64,000 nucleotides of DNA from Coffea arabica. Its lineage: Eukaryota > Streptophyta > Magnoliopsida > Gentianales > Rubiaceae. Location of the stretch: positions 16,183,557 to 16,247,556 of the forward strand of contig NC_092320.1 in NCBI RefSeq assembly GCF_036785885.1, written 5' to 3'. Below, piece by piece: positions 1 to 11,688 of this stretch. A program made the translations under genes and the position numbers. Position 1 is the first letter of the stretch. Each line of letters opens with the position of its first letter. The notes under the pieces are model-generated. The model searched no databases. It saw only the letters and a list, made by a program, of their open reading frames with translations, and was not told where the DNA came from.

Positions 1-150
1 TTGAACCGGAAAAACCAATTTTTTCCCGGTCAAACCCTGTTTTTGACCGGCTTTGACCGAGTTTTAAATTTCCGGTTTTTTAATATGACTCGGACCGACT
101 ACCTGGCCGGTTCCTGGTTCAACCGGCCGGTCCGGTCCGAGTTTTAAAAC
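1..150. repeat. Partial CCGG/CCGGTT-rich dispersed repeat cut by window edge
   Basis: The first 150 bases are dense in CCGG, GACCGG and CGGTCCG words and end in a GAGTTTTAAAAC stretch, very different from the AT-rich sequence that follows. This pattern is common at the ends of plant hAT-type MITEs, but only one end is present, so the class is inferred. No coding potential was seen. Confidence 0.4.
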
Positions 151-1320
151 AGAGCTAACTTTATAGCTAGCAAACAATTTTTTTTTTTTAAAAAAACAAA
201 AGATAATAAGAAAAGATAAGTAGATAACTGATCTCTACCATTGTGATGCTTTAATTTTTGTAAACCCCTAGAATTTCATGATTTGGAAACACGACAACAA
301 GAAGATTGGTAAAGAATAATGGCTTTCGTGGCATATAAGTGATTTATGCTTATCCGGGCTTCGTTTGAATTGAGAAATTTGATTTAAAAAAATTAAATTA
401 AATTCGTCAAAATCGCTTTAGTTATTCGGGTTGATGTTTAGTAATCCAATTTGCGAATATTGGTTGTAGTTCATCCCAGGACTGCATCAAGCCAAGATAC
501 AGCAGTATGCTCTCGGTACAGGGGATGGTTTTTCGTTTTTTGCTACGACAGTGACTGCAATGACAAATATTGCAAAGAGTTTGGACCAAATGCTCAGGGA
601 ACTTGTACACAGCAATATATTGCTTTTTTCAGATGCGAATGTAATTTTCTTTGTTAAGAGTATATGGGATCTCTTACTAAAGATTAATTACATGGTTCTT
701 TGCAAGAAATAATTACTGCTCTTGTATTGCTGTTATGGAAAATGCAGAAAGCAAAAGGTTTTCATGTCTGATGAACTGAGAATTAAGAGGTAGGAGTGAT
801 CAGGTTCTTTGCCCATATGGTTTTGTAGTTTTCCATTCTGCAACATTTTCAATTGGTTATGGGAAATAAGCAACCTCCTTTCCAATGGAGTTTATACTTT
901 GTAGTATGTAACTTGCCAAAACATTAATTCTCAATTGACAAAGTTTGTTCAAAGGATAAGCTTTTTTTGGGTATTTATCTAAAACTTTACTGTAACTTAC
1001 TGTAGAAGTTGTAGGAAAAATTTTTGAAATGTGTAAATTTTTTGATATTTTGAAGTGTATAGTTTAAAAACTTTGAAAAGTTTTTTTTTTTTTTTAGATT
1101 ATTGTAGTTAATATTGTTAAAAAATTTGTGACAGATAAATTTGGCCAAAAACTTGTTTGCCAAACGGGGACATTTCTATGAACATTGAATGTCAATTTGA
1201 TTATTCCGCTGAGGATTCAACTGACTTTTACAAACGTAACCTCCTGACTCTTTCCTCGTCTCACTGTGAAGATTGCTGTAAATGGCACAGCCCATTCTTT
1301 TTCCACAGTCATTTTTGTAT
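151..1320. other. Intergenic, no recognisable gene
   Basis: AT-rich sequence with only short open frames (under 70 codons) that resemble no family I recognise. No convincing splice-linked coding segment was found on either strand. Confidence 0.5.
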
Positions 1321-1321
1321 A

Positions 1322-1391
1322 AAATGCCAAAATTGCTCTTCTTGAGTCCAAATGCAATTTGGACTTAGTAAGAGCAGTTTTTTTGTCATTT
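1322..1391. repeat. Imperfect hairpin of about 70 bp
   Basis: The outer arms at 1322-1340 and 1370-1391 pair with a few mismatches and bulges, and the inner arms AGTCCAAAT (1344-1352) and ATTTGGACT (1357-1365) pair perfectly around a 4-base loop. It could be the core of a small MITE or a transcribed stem-loop; no flanking duplication was identified. Confidence 0.45.
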
Positions 1392-1882
1392 CAGCATAAA
1401 TTTGATGTGGAAATAAAACATTGGCTGTGGCATATTATCATTTCGCCACTATGAAGCATATATGAAAGGAAAATGACCTTGATTCTAGATATGGTAGAAT
1501 TTGTTTCAAGTGCGACAGCGCCTCAGCAATTTCTCTATCAAATGGGATGCATAAGAAAAATAGTGCATGAAGATATCGTAACAGGAAAAAACAAATGAAA
1601 AGCTTCTTGCAGCAAGAATCTGGAAGTTTGAACTCGTAAAGAAAGTTCAACTTTGAAATGGCAAAATAAAGTAGCATTCATTATTAACATACCAATAATT
1701 TCTCATACAGAAAGTTTCATTTTTTTTGTCTGTCTATTTCTCTGGGTACACGTACGTTTATTTTCTTGATCATAAAATAGACAAAACAAACTAGATCGTT
1801 TTTGTGTAATGCAAAAAACCTAGTCAGTTGCACTACGAACTGGAAGAACTGCTACATGGGCAGACATAGCTATAGCTAAGGG

Positions 1883-2438
1883 CAGTGGCGGAGCCAGAAA
1901 AAATTCTCAATGGGGGCAAAAGCAATTCTAAAATTTTTTACCTATTCTTTTTCTAGTTTTTTAAGCAAAAAAAAATATTTACCAATAAGTACAAATGATG
2001 TATATATTCCAGGAAAACATAAAGAGACAAACTCAAAATTATTAATATAATAATAATTTTATTTCAAAAAGCAAACTAAACAATTTACAATTACTCACAA
2101 CGAGTTTTCATATTTTGATAACAGTTTACAACCTTCTCATTTTGAACTTCACAAAGTATATTTTTCTCAATGTCAGTAACTAAGCAATAATTCATTCAAG
2201 TGTCTTCCATTCTATTTTGTAATCAATTCTTCACTATATTTATATTTATAACTAAAAAAACCCATTCTACAGTAGCTGTAGCAATAGGTAAAATCAAAAC
2301 CAATTTTAAGAGCCTATAAACCAATTGGATACACAAAACTCCAGAGGCACACTTGAAATTATATCAAATTTTTATGAATATTATAGAAATTTAAGGGGAG
2401 CAGTGGGGGCCCGTGCCCCCATTGTAGATCCGCCCCTG
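1883..2438. mobile_element. Non-autonomous hAT-type element (556 bp)
   Basis: The element starts CAGTGGCGGAGCC and ends with the inverted relative of that motif (AGATCCGCCCCTG). It is flanked on both sides by the identical 8-bp duplication GCTAAGGG (1875-1882 and 2439-2446). An 8-bp duplication with a CAG-type end is diagnostic of hAT transposons. The interior is AT-rich and has no transposase. A larger element of related ends lies at 35151-37113. Confidence 0.85.
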
Positions 2439-2728
2439 GCTAAGGGGTTTCGACCTTTGCGAGTTTGCGTAGGAGAGCCTCCAGAGTAGTGCAAAAGGAG
2501 ATGCAGGAACATGTACATACACTTTGTTATCGTAACTACTAACTATCCTTGGGATCCTAATACATGCACCAATTATAGCTGAGTGTGCATTTTTCAATCA
2601 ATTTTTTTTTTGTTTTCAATAACATTTTCATGTCATATACATCATATCACAAAAAAGTATTGTGATTTTATTTTAAATAAATTTTCTCAAATAATCTCCT
2701 ACACAAACACACCCAGAATTATTACTAT

Positions 2729-3301
2729 CACTACAAGAAATTTAGACTCTTCATGACTGTCAGATTAATGCAAGTTAAAAAAACTTACTTTTTATAACGT
2801 GAAATTGGTGAATGTAGCAATAAGTTGTTTTTAAGTCATAACTAATATAAATAACGTTCATTTACAAGTCACAATTGATCTTGTGACTTATAAATAAGGG
2901 TCACTATTTACATATTCACAATTGATTTTTTAAGACACAAGATCAATTGTAACTATGTAAACCGTGATTCTCATTTACAAGCTACAAAATCAGTTGTAAC
3001 TCATAATTGAATGTCATTTCTGTTCTTTTTTTTTTTTCGACACAGGGGTGTCCGAGCCTTCGGCCCGACTAATCCCCTACGGTCCGAGGGTGGGCACCCC
3101 AACCCACTCCGAGCGCATTAACAGCATGACTCGAACTCTGGTAGGCATGCCTAAAGAGGAATAACTACACCGGTCAAGCTACCCCGCTGGGGGCTGTTAT
3201 TTGTGACTTAAAAACCATACTTTTTGTGATTATCACCAATTTCATGTCATATGACTTGCAACTATTTGACAAGTCACAAAATGTCTAAATTTCTTTTAGT
3301 G
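2729..3301. mobile_element. Non-autonomous CACTA-type element with nested SINE
   Basis: The left end reads CACTACAAGAAATTTAGAC and the right end is its near-perfect reverse complement, ending CTTTTAGTG. The flanks carry the 3-bp duplication TAT on each side. CACTA ends and a 3-bp duplication define the CACTA/En-Spm superfamily. Subterminal copies of an ACAATTGATCTTGTGAC-like word occur in both orientations, as expected for transposase-binding repeats. No transposase is encoded. A SINE has inserted at about 3026-3193. Confidence 0.82.
3026..3193 (-). mobile_element. tRNA-derived SINE nested in the CACTA element
   Basis: Read on the minus strand, the sequence begins near CCCCAGCGGGGTAGCTTGAC and carries a polymerase III A-box-like TAGCTTGACCGG and a B-box-like GAGTTCGAGTC. 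It ends in CACCCCTGTGTCG followed by a poly(A) run (the T-tract at 3028-3039). This is the layout of plant Au-like SINEs. The flanks CTGTTCTT and CTGTTATT may be the decayed target duplication. It is much GC-richer than its host element. Confidence 0.78.
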
Positions 3302-3304
3302 TAT

Positions 3305-4158
3305 TGTGAGTAAAGGTTATGCTCTATTATTCCACTTGAGTATCTAATTGTACTTTCAAACAGAAGTGTTGGCGCATAGAATACAAATTTCATCCCATAC
3401 AAGTATATAAATGCTTTATTAACATTGCTAGGACCTTGGTCCAAAATAATTCAGTTGGACAACCTCAAATTGCAAGCAGACCCATAGGTGATGGGCACTA
3501 TGCCTAGCTTCTCATGTTTGGCGTTTGCATTACTCCACATGTCAATAGTATTTACGAACCTTTTCATCATAAGACAAACTTATTTAGACAACCAAGTCTT
3601 CTATGTATTGACAATTTAATCAACTAGCATCTATGTAGCGGTAACGTTTTATTCTGAAAACTTTCCAACAGAAAAAAGATTGGATTACATTGCCAAAGGA
3701 AGAGGACTGGCGCATTTCTTACTTTGTGTTTTGGGACATATATAGGCCAATTGTTATGTACAATTCAGAAAGAAATTGCTATGTGGATATATGACTTGAT
3801 TTTCTATAATTCCATGCCATTCGAGAAATACATGCACAATTTTGAGTTGGATTAGAGATTTTCGCACTAACATTTATACTGCATGAAAGTAAATTTGAGG
3901 AGAAGCTGGTGAAAAAATAAGAGTAAATCTTATGTATATTGATAACGTATATATTGTCACCGTTAGATTCATAACATATATGTAAAAGTAGAATTTCAAA
4001 TTTAATTTTGTATAATTATCATTTATCTAACGTTAGCAGTATATATTATAGGAAAGATTAATCCAACAAATAAAGTGGCATAGTATTCATTGGTTAAATC
4101 TTCAGGATATATCCTATGTCAAACAGCATGGGATTTGTGGAAGTGGTGTTTCAATTTT
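3305..4158. other. Intergenic; one small MITE copy near 3919-4064
   Basis: No gene was found. At 3919-4064 is an AT-rich inverted-repeat element, left part AAATCTTATGTATATTGAT and right part ending AGGAAAGATTAATCC. Relatives occur at about 19060-19213 and 43497-43660, so this is a dispersed MITE family. Confidence 0.5.
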
Positions 4159-4608
4159 GGGTAAAATATCCAAAAACTCCTTGTGGTTTGCTAAATGTTC
4201 AATTTAACTCCCTCTAATTTGAAAAATTACACGATAACTCCCTGTGATTTCAACTAAATTGGAATTGGACGGAAAACATCTAATCTAACGGTTATACATG
4301 AAATGTCAATATTGCCCTTATATAAATGAACTCCCTATGGTTTGTTGAATGTTTAATTTAACTCCTTCTAATTTGAAAAATTACACTATGACTTTCTACG
4401 ATTTCGATTAAATTAAAAATTGAATGGAAAGCATCTCACGTATAGTAGGGGCAATATTGATATTTCACACACAACCGTTAGACTTTATGCTTTATGTCCA
4501 ATTTTTAATTTAGTTAAAATTACAGTAAATTATAGTGTAGATTTTCAAATAAAAAAGAGTTAAATTGAATATTTGTCAAATCACATGAAATTTTTTGGTA
4601 TTTTACCC
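4159..4608. mobile_element. Mutator-like MITE, GGGTAAAATA ends (450 bp)
   Basis: The inverted ends are GGGTAAAATATCCAAAAA on the left and the complement of GGGTAAAATACCAAAAAA on the right. The flanks are TTCAATTTT and ATCAATTTT, a 9-bp duplication with one mismatch, which fits Mutator-like elements. Internally a unit containing AACTCC(C/T)TCTAATTTG is repeated at about 4209 and 4362, and the right half contains inverted relatives. No open reading frame of note. Confidence 0.7.
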
Positions 4609-4617
4609 ATCAATTTT

Positions 4618-5062
4618 CAATGTCGAAGGCGAAGTGACTACTGACGAGTGTCAATAGTGTGATCCAGATCCAGAAAGGGTCCAAGCCCGCCTTGACGTTG
4701 GTTGACGAGAAAATTGATGGGCCAGACCTAGATAATTCAGTTGCCCTGTTACCATTTAAGGATTTCCTTCTACTTTATCCTTTTTTTTTTTACTTTTTGG
4801 CCTTTTAGGATTTTCCTTTTCAACTTTTTCACGAGAAAAAGGGCCCAGATCCATTATGGAATACTTTTTTATTTTAAATTGAGCAGACAATAAAATATAT
4901 GTCTATATGAGTACGGTAGAGTTTGGACAACGACAAAAGCAGTCCAGATTCATACGAGGCCACCGTCCGAACATTATTAACCATTAGATAATAGAGCTAT
5001 ATACAATGAAGCCAATCTTTTGCAACAATTTCATTCCTATAACTAACTTTACAAGAGGTATT
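4618..5062. other. Intergenic, nothing recognised
   Basis: Unique-looking AT-rich sequence with T-tracts at 4776-4793. No gene or complete transposon seen. Confidence 0.45.
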
Positions 5063-5070
5063 CATACAAT

Positions 5071-5702
5071 TAGACATGTAGATGGGTAAAGTCTGGGTTA
5101 GATATTTTTTATCCAAATTCAAACCGTTAAATTTAGTTAGACTCAGATTCAAACACTTATGAGTCTGAAAAAATAAATTCAAATCTAGACCATACCCAAT
5201 GGGTACCCGTTGTATTTTTCTAAATACACTAAAGTAAAAATATATTAAAAATATATAGATTTCAAGTAATATAAGCATCATTCAATTTTTATTTTCAAAT
5301 AATAAAATTAATATCAAGATGTTAAATGTACTATTATGAACTCAAAAAATAACTACTATTGACTGGTTCAATTTTTTTGTTTAAACTTTAACTGCATTTA
5401 CGTCTAATCTTTCATTTATTTATCTTTACTTTCTCTCTTTTTTTTTGGAAAATTTTGTACTAATTACAATGACAACTAGGATTAGTTTGAAAAAAAAATC
5501 AGGAAATCTTCCTATATTCGATTCAATGACCATAGAATATTAGAATATTTTATAAATATTCATGGGTTTGAATATTTTATATATTAAAACCTTACCCAAG
5601 TACAGGGTTTGGGTCTGAATTTGAAAAATTAAATCCAAACCCTACCCAAGTACATTGGGTCTAGGTTGGATCTAGATAAAATTTGATCCATTGATATGCC
5701 TA
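5071..5702. mobile_element. Non-autonomous hAT-type element (632 bp)
   Basis: The ends are TAGACATGTAGATGG and the complement of TAGGCATATCAATGG. The flanking duplication CATACAAT is perfect on both sides (5063-5070 and 5703-5710). The interior has repeated words of the AAATTCAAACC and TACCCAA type in opposite orientations near the two ends. A longer relative with the same ends and its own 8-bp duplication lies at 30563-31642. No transposase is present. Confidence 0.83.
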
Positions 5703-5740
5703 CATACAATCTAAATGTCTAGTCATCAATGGCAAGTAAT

Positions 5741-6400
5741 GTTGTCAAACTCGGATCGAATAACGACTGGGGTAAACTATTGGTTCAAAGGTTAACTGGT
5801 TGAATCGATCGGATCGTTCTAAAAGACCTGCTGACGTTACCATGATGTTACAATTATTTTATATTTTTATAATTTTTAGAAATATTGAAATTAAATTCTT
5901 GATTATATTTGGCCAATCATGAAAAAATTTTCAAAAATATTAGACTTGCAATTAAATATACACCTAATAATTATATATAAAAATATAAATTCATAGTTAA
6001 AATATGTTCATTCTCCAAAACTACTTGAAAACTAAATTAAAAGAAATATAATGCAAGTTGGAATCACTGATACTAAATTAATGATATCATAGGGATGAAA
6101 ACACTTGATTTGGAGATCATTTAGGAATGAGAGTGATTTTGATATTTACACTAATTGTGTGACATTTTCTTATTCCTATTAATAAATGAAAGTGTTACAA
6201 TTTAAGTAACTCAAATTATATTTGGAAAAAATAAAAAAGAAAAGTTTGAGAATCGAATCAAACAATTGAATCGGGTCATTGGTTTAGGCGATTTCTGATG
6301 ATTTTTTTATTAAAATGATTTTATACCACAAACCACTTAAGAAAGAGGGTCGATTCACGATTGGACAGATTTCGACGGGGTCCGAACCAGGTCTACTAAC
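5741..6400. repeat. Probable hAT-type MITE with GGTTCGGAC-like ends
   Basis: The left end GTTGTCAAACTCGGATCG is loosely complementary to the right end CCGAACCAGGTCTACTAAC, and the interior near both ends carries GATCGGATCG or CGATTGGAC words. The flanks AGTAAT and ACTAAT might be a decayed duplication. Boundaries are approximate. Confidence 0.45.
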
Positions 6401-6818
6401 ACTAATAACAAGTCATTACTCTTAAGCTTCCATTGGATATCATAGTAAGTAGCCGGCAACAAGAGATGGTCTATTCATTTTACTACTCCCTCATTCCCAA
6501 ATTATTTAGGGAAATGTTATTTACACTCGTTTTTTTATTATTTGCACTTTCACTATTATTTTTATTATATATATTTTTATTTATTAGATTATATGATATA
6601 ACGAATGGTGGGAGTGAAAATAATATTTTTTTATTATTTGTTGCATTTCATGATTCTAATTTTTGAAGAATAGTGATTTGATGGTGATGTTAGTAGATTT
6701 ATTTTCAAAATTATCCTCAAAAATTGAAATTTAGTATGAAATATAGATAAAAATAAAAGAACAACATTGGAAAAAGAGATCAAAAGTAATTTTGATTTTA
6801 ATAAAATGACAAACATTT
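6401..6818. other. Intergenic, nothing recognised
   Basis: AT-rich; the open frames on both strands here are low-complexity and match nothing I recognise. Confidence 0.4.
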
Positions 6819-6823
6819 TGGTA

Positions 6824-9375
6824 TGTGACGGCCCCACCTCCCCCCTAAGGTGAACCAGAGGGTTCGGCAGGCCGCCTGCCCAACTCTCGCCGGGACTCAA
6901 TCGTTCACTACAATCCTCAAACAAATTATAATGTAAGTCTCAAATATACATCAGATGTTCCGCAAATTTACAAATCATAAGCGAAGCGTCCACTCTTCCG
7001 CTGCGCCACTCTGATCCTTGATACCAATTCTTATACAAGAGGAATTCCACAACCATAAAATCACAACAAGCCTTCCTTCGCCACGAGCCCTGTGGAGGGG
7101 AATAAAATAGTTTTGGGGTGAGCTAGAAGCTCAGCGAGTAACCAGTAAAATCAGAAATCAAATATATTTCACAATAATGCATTTCGATCATTTCAATGAT
7201 GTCATGATTCAGAGATCAAATGTACGTTTATTGCTCTCATGAGCCGGTAAAATCATTGCACTTGAACACCCAACGCTCAAATAGATCATTTAACATTAAC
7301 ATTAACATTAAGAGGGAGCCCCTTTTTGAGCTCCGGAGCCATTTGCTCCAAGTAAACAGAGGTGGCGACGTTGGTGTCTAGCACAAGACTCCCCAAGAAT
7401 TCATTGAAGCCAAAATCATATCATGAATTCACATGCAAGCACGCATGATATGCAATCGAATAAATAATGCAAGAAACATTTCACAAGTACTTTGGAAATA
7501 GTTTAGGGTCACTCACCTCCACGGCTCAGGAACCAACCATCATATACCATTGCCTTGCTCAAATCCAAGTCTTAAATCACAAACTCAATGCAATCAAGTC
7601 CTTTCACAGTTCGGACAGCACTTCCACTAAATTTGCTTAATTTTCCAGCCGTCATGGCTTCATTATATCCTCAAATCAGTCCCAACATCTCGTACAAAAG
7701 AATCTCATTCCCAAAAACCGTTCACTAGGCTTAATGGCATTCAAGTACAAAATTTAACTAAGAAATGTCCGGATATGAAAGTCAAGCCCTAAACTATTCA
7801 AATAACCACAATAATACTCGATTACAAGTCATAAACCAATTCTATCTACTACCAAAACAGGGTTCCCTAAGCATATACAAACATTAGAGGAAACCAGAAA
7901 ATTCGGAAATGCAATTAACTTTGACCCTGAAAAAACAGTTTTTTTGTCCTCACTTTGCGGTAATGGCACCAATTTCACTACGATTATCGGATGAGGGTGC
8001 AAGACCCACCATCTCGAAGCTAAAAGACAGGGCTACAACATCACAGAAGGTCACTCAACCCAGTTTTGAGTGCAAACAGGTCAAAAATGCAAGATACTAC
8101 ATAAAAAACGTAAAACAGATTCACCAAAACGCATTCTAGCGGAAACATCATAACTCAGGCTCTACAAGTCCAAATCCAGAAATTCCAAAACCAGCTGAAA
8201 GCTAAGAAACAAGGCTAAATTTCATCAGAAGGCCTCAACAACTAATTCGGAAGCAATTCCAGCCAAAACAACCAATTACAGGCGCAATTCTCCAATTCGG
8301 GTAAAACCAGAACAGCAATAGTAATTTCGACTTATCTCATTCTACACTACTCCGATTGACCTGAAATTTTGTAGGCACCTATAAAATGTCATTCCCTACA
8401 ACTTTCATGTTTTAAGCCAAGGCCAATTCGACCTCTATCTAAGACCTAAAATTTCGGACAGAATGCTCCCTCAAGAACCCTAGTTTTCTGAAATTTCTTC
8501 CAAACCAGAAATTGGTTGCAATTAATCACTTTTCCCACCTCCTTAAGTCATTATAGACCATTTCCAATCATCATAGATAGCCACACAATCATGCTTATAT
8601 TAAAACAGAAAAATCGCCAAAAATAATAAAACTTGATCATTTCAACCACAAATCAAGTATTAATCCACAACTTGCATCTTCTACTACCACTAAGCATGAT
8701 TTAAGCATCAATTAAAGGAGGAGGGTGGTTCTTCACAACTTACCTTAAAACAAGAGAGAGAGAGAGCTATTGATCACCTTAGCTTTCCAAATAATTCCAC
8801 ACAACAACTCACCAACACTTCCTTAAGTGGTTTTATGGAGCAAAATTAAGGTTGGATGGTTAAGTAAGTTGATTGAAGCAAGATGGAAGCCAAAATCTTG
8901 AAGAGTTTTCTTTCTTTCCTTGCTTAAGAGATTCGGCCAAGAGGAAGAGAAGAATGATGGATTTTTTGTGAATTTTTAAGATATTTAAGTCAATTGGTAA
9001 GACATGCAATAGTAGTCAAATGGTCCAACCAATAGCCAAGTGACACTTGTCACCTTTTATTAAATACCTACCTAACTTGTCTCTCTCATATCAATCCAAA
9101 TTACAACCCCTACTTATCTCTTAACACCCGATAAATTAACTCCAATATCTAAAACTTAACTTAGTTGGTCGAATTTTTACGAACTTTTCGCACTAGTGGG
9201 TCCCACGTCCGGTATACGCTCTTAATTTCTCAAAATCCATTCGATACTAGAAAAAGCATCTAAAAATTATATCTGCTCCTTAAAATTATCTAGAAATTTT
9301 TCTAATCACGAAAATGCAGAAAACAAGCCATAAAAATATGAGAAATCTAGAAAATGAAAATTACGGGTTCTCACG
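6824..9375. mobile_element. Probable solo LTR or LARD-like retroelement remnant (2.55 kb)
   Basis: The block begins TGTGACGGCCCCACC and ends GGGTTCTCACG, so it starts TG and ends CA plus one changed base. It is flanked by the 5-bp repeat TGGTA (6819-6823 and 9376-9380). Size, ends and 5-bp duplication fit one long LTR of a Ty3/gypsy (Tat-like) element left after LTR-LTR recombination. The composition is distinct from its flanks, and there is no gag-pol. The open frame at 7909-8139 is not recognisable and is probably noncoding. Orientation is undecided. Confidence 0.62.
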
Positions 9376-9380
9376 TGGTA

Positions 9381-11430
9381 CATCTTGAAACGAAAAGTAC
9401 AACACTTTTAATGATGAAATGGAATATTACTAACCCTATCTTCTATGCTTGTTGTAAACGTGCAACTTGCAAACATTTGCTATAGATGATTCAGGCCCTA
9501 CAGTATTGTTGTCTAGCAATTTTCCGTTGTCGATTAGGACTTGAATTTCAGTCCAGCCTTTATTCGCGTGCTTTAACTAGAGCCGACCTGTTCGCGTTTG
9601 CTAATTCCAGCAAAGGTGAAGCACCACAAAAAAGGCTGATCGAACTGTCAAAAAGTGCAAAACATTTGCGAGAGAGGCCTTAATGAATACCATTCATTCT
9701 AAAAGCTATTATTATACGGTTATAAACTGCAACACGTATACATAGACAATGTCAATTCTTCTACCCTCCGAAGAGAATCTGATGTCATTTATATTATTTG
9801 GAAGAGTCCATACAAAAACTTGACAGATAGCCATTTTGTCAGCAAGCCAACAAATAAAAGTGTATTTTCTCTGCCCTTTCCCCTGTTGTACACGGCATTG
9901 AGCTATCCTACCTACAAGGTCCCAAAGGGCATGGACAAAGCTTGGACTCATAATAATATATTGCAGTCCCACGGTAGAGGAGAAAAGAAGTTCTTTTGCA
10001 TCTGAAAGTTCGCATTTTACATGGCAAAAGCAGCAACATACATTTCTTGCATCATTATTAAGGGGCTACTTTTTTTGAATCTTTTGCACCTTTCCGCCTA
10101 TCCTTGGATCCCTATTTGGAAAGTCATCTTTTTATCGGCAAAAAAAAAAAATTTTCAATCAACTTTTTATCTCACGTATATCAGATCATTACAGTATATT
10201 TTTTTAATGAAAATTCCAGAAAATTGCAATCCAAACAGAAAATTTTTAGTAAATCATTTGTTGGTTCGATATGAGTCTAGGATAATTTTGTTCTCCGATT
10301 ACTATCTCAACAATAACTACTGCAAATGATCTCATTATCCAACCTAATCCCGGAAAAACGAACTGCCGTGTAAAATTTGAAAGTTTCCATAAAGAAAATG
10401 AGTTCTAAATTAGGCAATGAGAACTTCTTTTTTTTTTTTTTCCTTGGATTAGAAAGTTACAATTGCTTCCAAATAGATGCAAGTGGACATGACGTTTCCT
10501 TGGCGCATGCACTGAATTTTCAAAACAAGTTGAGTGCGAGGATGAGACTTGCGCCCACCAACATTGCGATTATCATCAGATTGTGCAGCCATGTTTCTAG
10601 TCAGTGCGATCATCATTGCGAAATCTTGACCATGTTGAACTCTTGTTACTTCTTGCTCTGACCAATCACTGCACCTGATCCGCACATGTATTTTCCATTA
10701 AACATAATTGTCAGCGATTAGTCGTATCTTTTAGGGTCCACCACATAATAAATAAAGGGTTTGAGCGGATTATTTGTTAAAACTATTGAAATTCATTTCT
10801 TGAAGAGATTGGAGTTCAAACATATTCCGTAATTGAACTCATGGAGCTAAAAGCAGAGATTGACGTTCAAAGACGGTTTATCAAATCGCACATTATAACT
10901 CTTTCAACAAAAAAATCAGAATTAAATTACTAACCCTGAATCTCAAGTGTTTAACACAAAAGTCGGCAACTCTTGAGACTACTCAAAGAACTAATAATCT
11001 AACCCTTAACCCCCCCTCGAGGGCCGATGTGAGATTTGGTGTAGAAAGACCAGGGAGAGTCTCTACTACTAAAGGTATACTAACCCCCAAGACTCTCGGA
11101 AACCTCTCCGCTCATTTCTTTTTCTTTCAACGAAAAACACATTTATAATTCAAGGGGAGACTTTAAGCCTCGCAATTCCCACACTTCAAATACTATAGTA
11201 CTAACTTATTAGGGAGTTTCAACGAGGATGGTTCCTTAATTACTGTTTTGGGAATGGAAAGGGAGCACAAAGATGTAGCATTGTTCAAACATCAAACCAC
11301 ATACATATATTCATATATATAGACCTGAATTAGGGAAATTCCAAAATATTCCCCTAATTATAAATTTCCGAAGTGAAATGCAAAATCACTTCAGATGCTA
11401 CTAGACTGTACTAATCCCTCAACAGTAGAA
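9381..11430. other. Intergenic 3' of the transporter gene, no gene seen
   Basis: Several overlapping open frames of 60-100 codons occur between 9486 and 10685 on both strands. None shows a domain, a splice-linked partner or codon bias I can support. Contains A/T homopolymers at 10140 and 10429-10441. Confidence 0.45.
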
Positions 11431-11606
11431 AACACAAGAAATGCATACCATAATTATTTCAACATCAACATCAAACTAAGTATGGTAAGATGCCCTCCAA
11501 CCCAATCTAAGTGGGAGGATTCTTTTCATTTTCCACCTCTTCCGTTCTTGAACTCTGAAAAAGGTGCCAAACAATTCCTCCGCCTCCTCAAGGCTCCATC
11601 CATCAC
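11431..11606 (-). pseudogene. Tandem partial copy of the transporter 3' end
   Basis: This segment repeats, with substitutions and small gaps, the sequence at about 11610-11790 that holds the last codons and the start of the 3' UTR of the polyol transporter. Read on the minus strand it keeps a GAGGAATTGTTTGGCACC block encoding an EELFGTFFR-like peptide, then diverges. It lacks everything upstream, so it is a duplicated gene tail and not a gene. It may now sit inside the 3' UTR of the real gene. Confidence 0.75.
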
Positions 11607-11688
11607 CACTAGAACACAAGCAATGCACATCATAATTATTTCAACATCCAACTAAGTATGGTAATAAGATGTCCTCCAACCTACTAAT

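Noticed and set aside
3026..3193. Possible tRNA gene from A- and B-box-like motifs
   Set aside because: No cloverleaf could be drawn; the poly(A) tail and length mark a SINE.
7909..8139. 76-codon frame inside the solo LTR
   Set aside because: No retroelement protein motif; probably chance.
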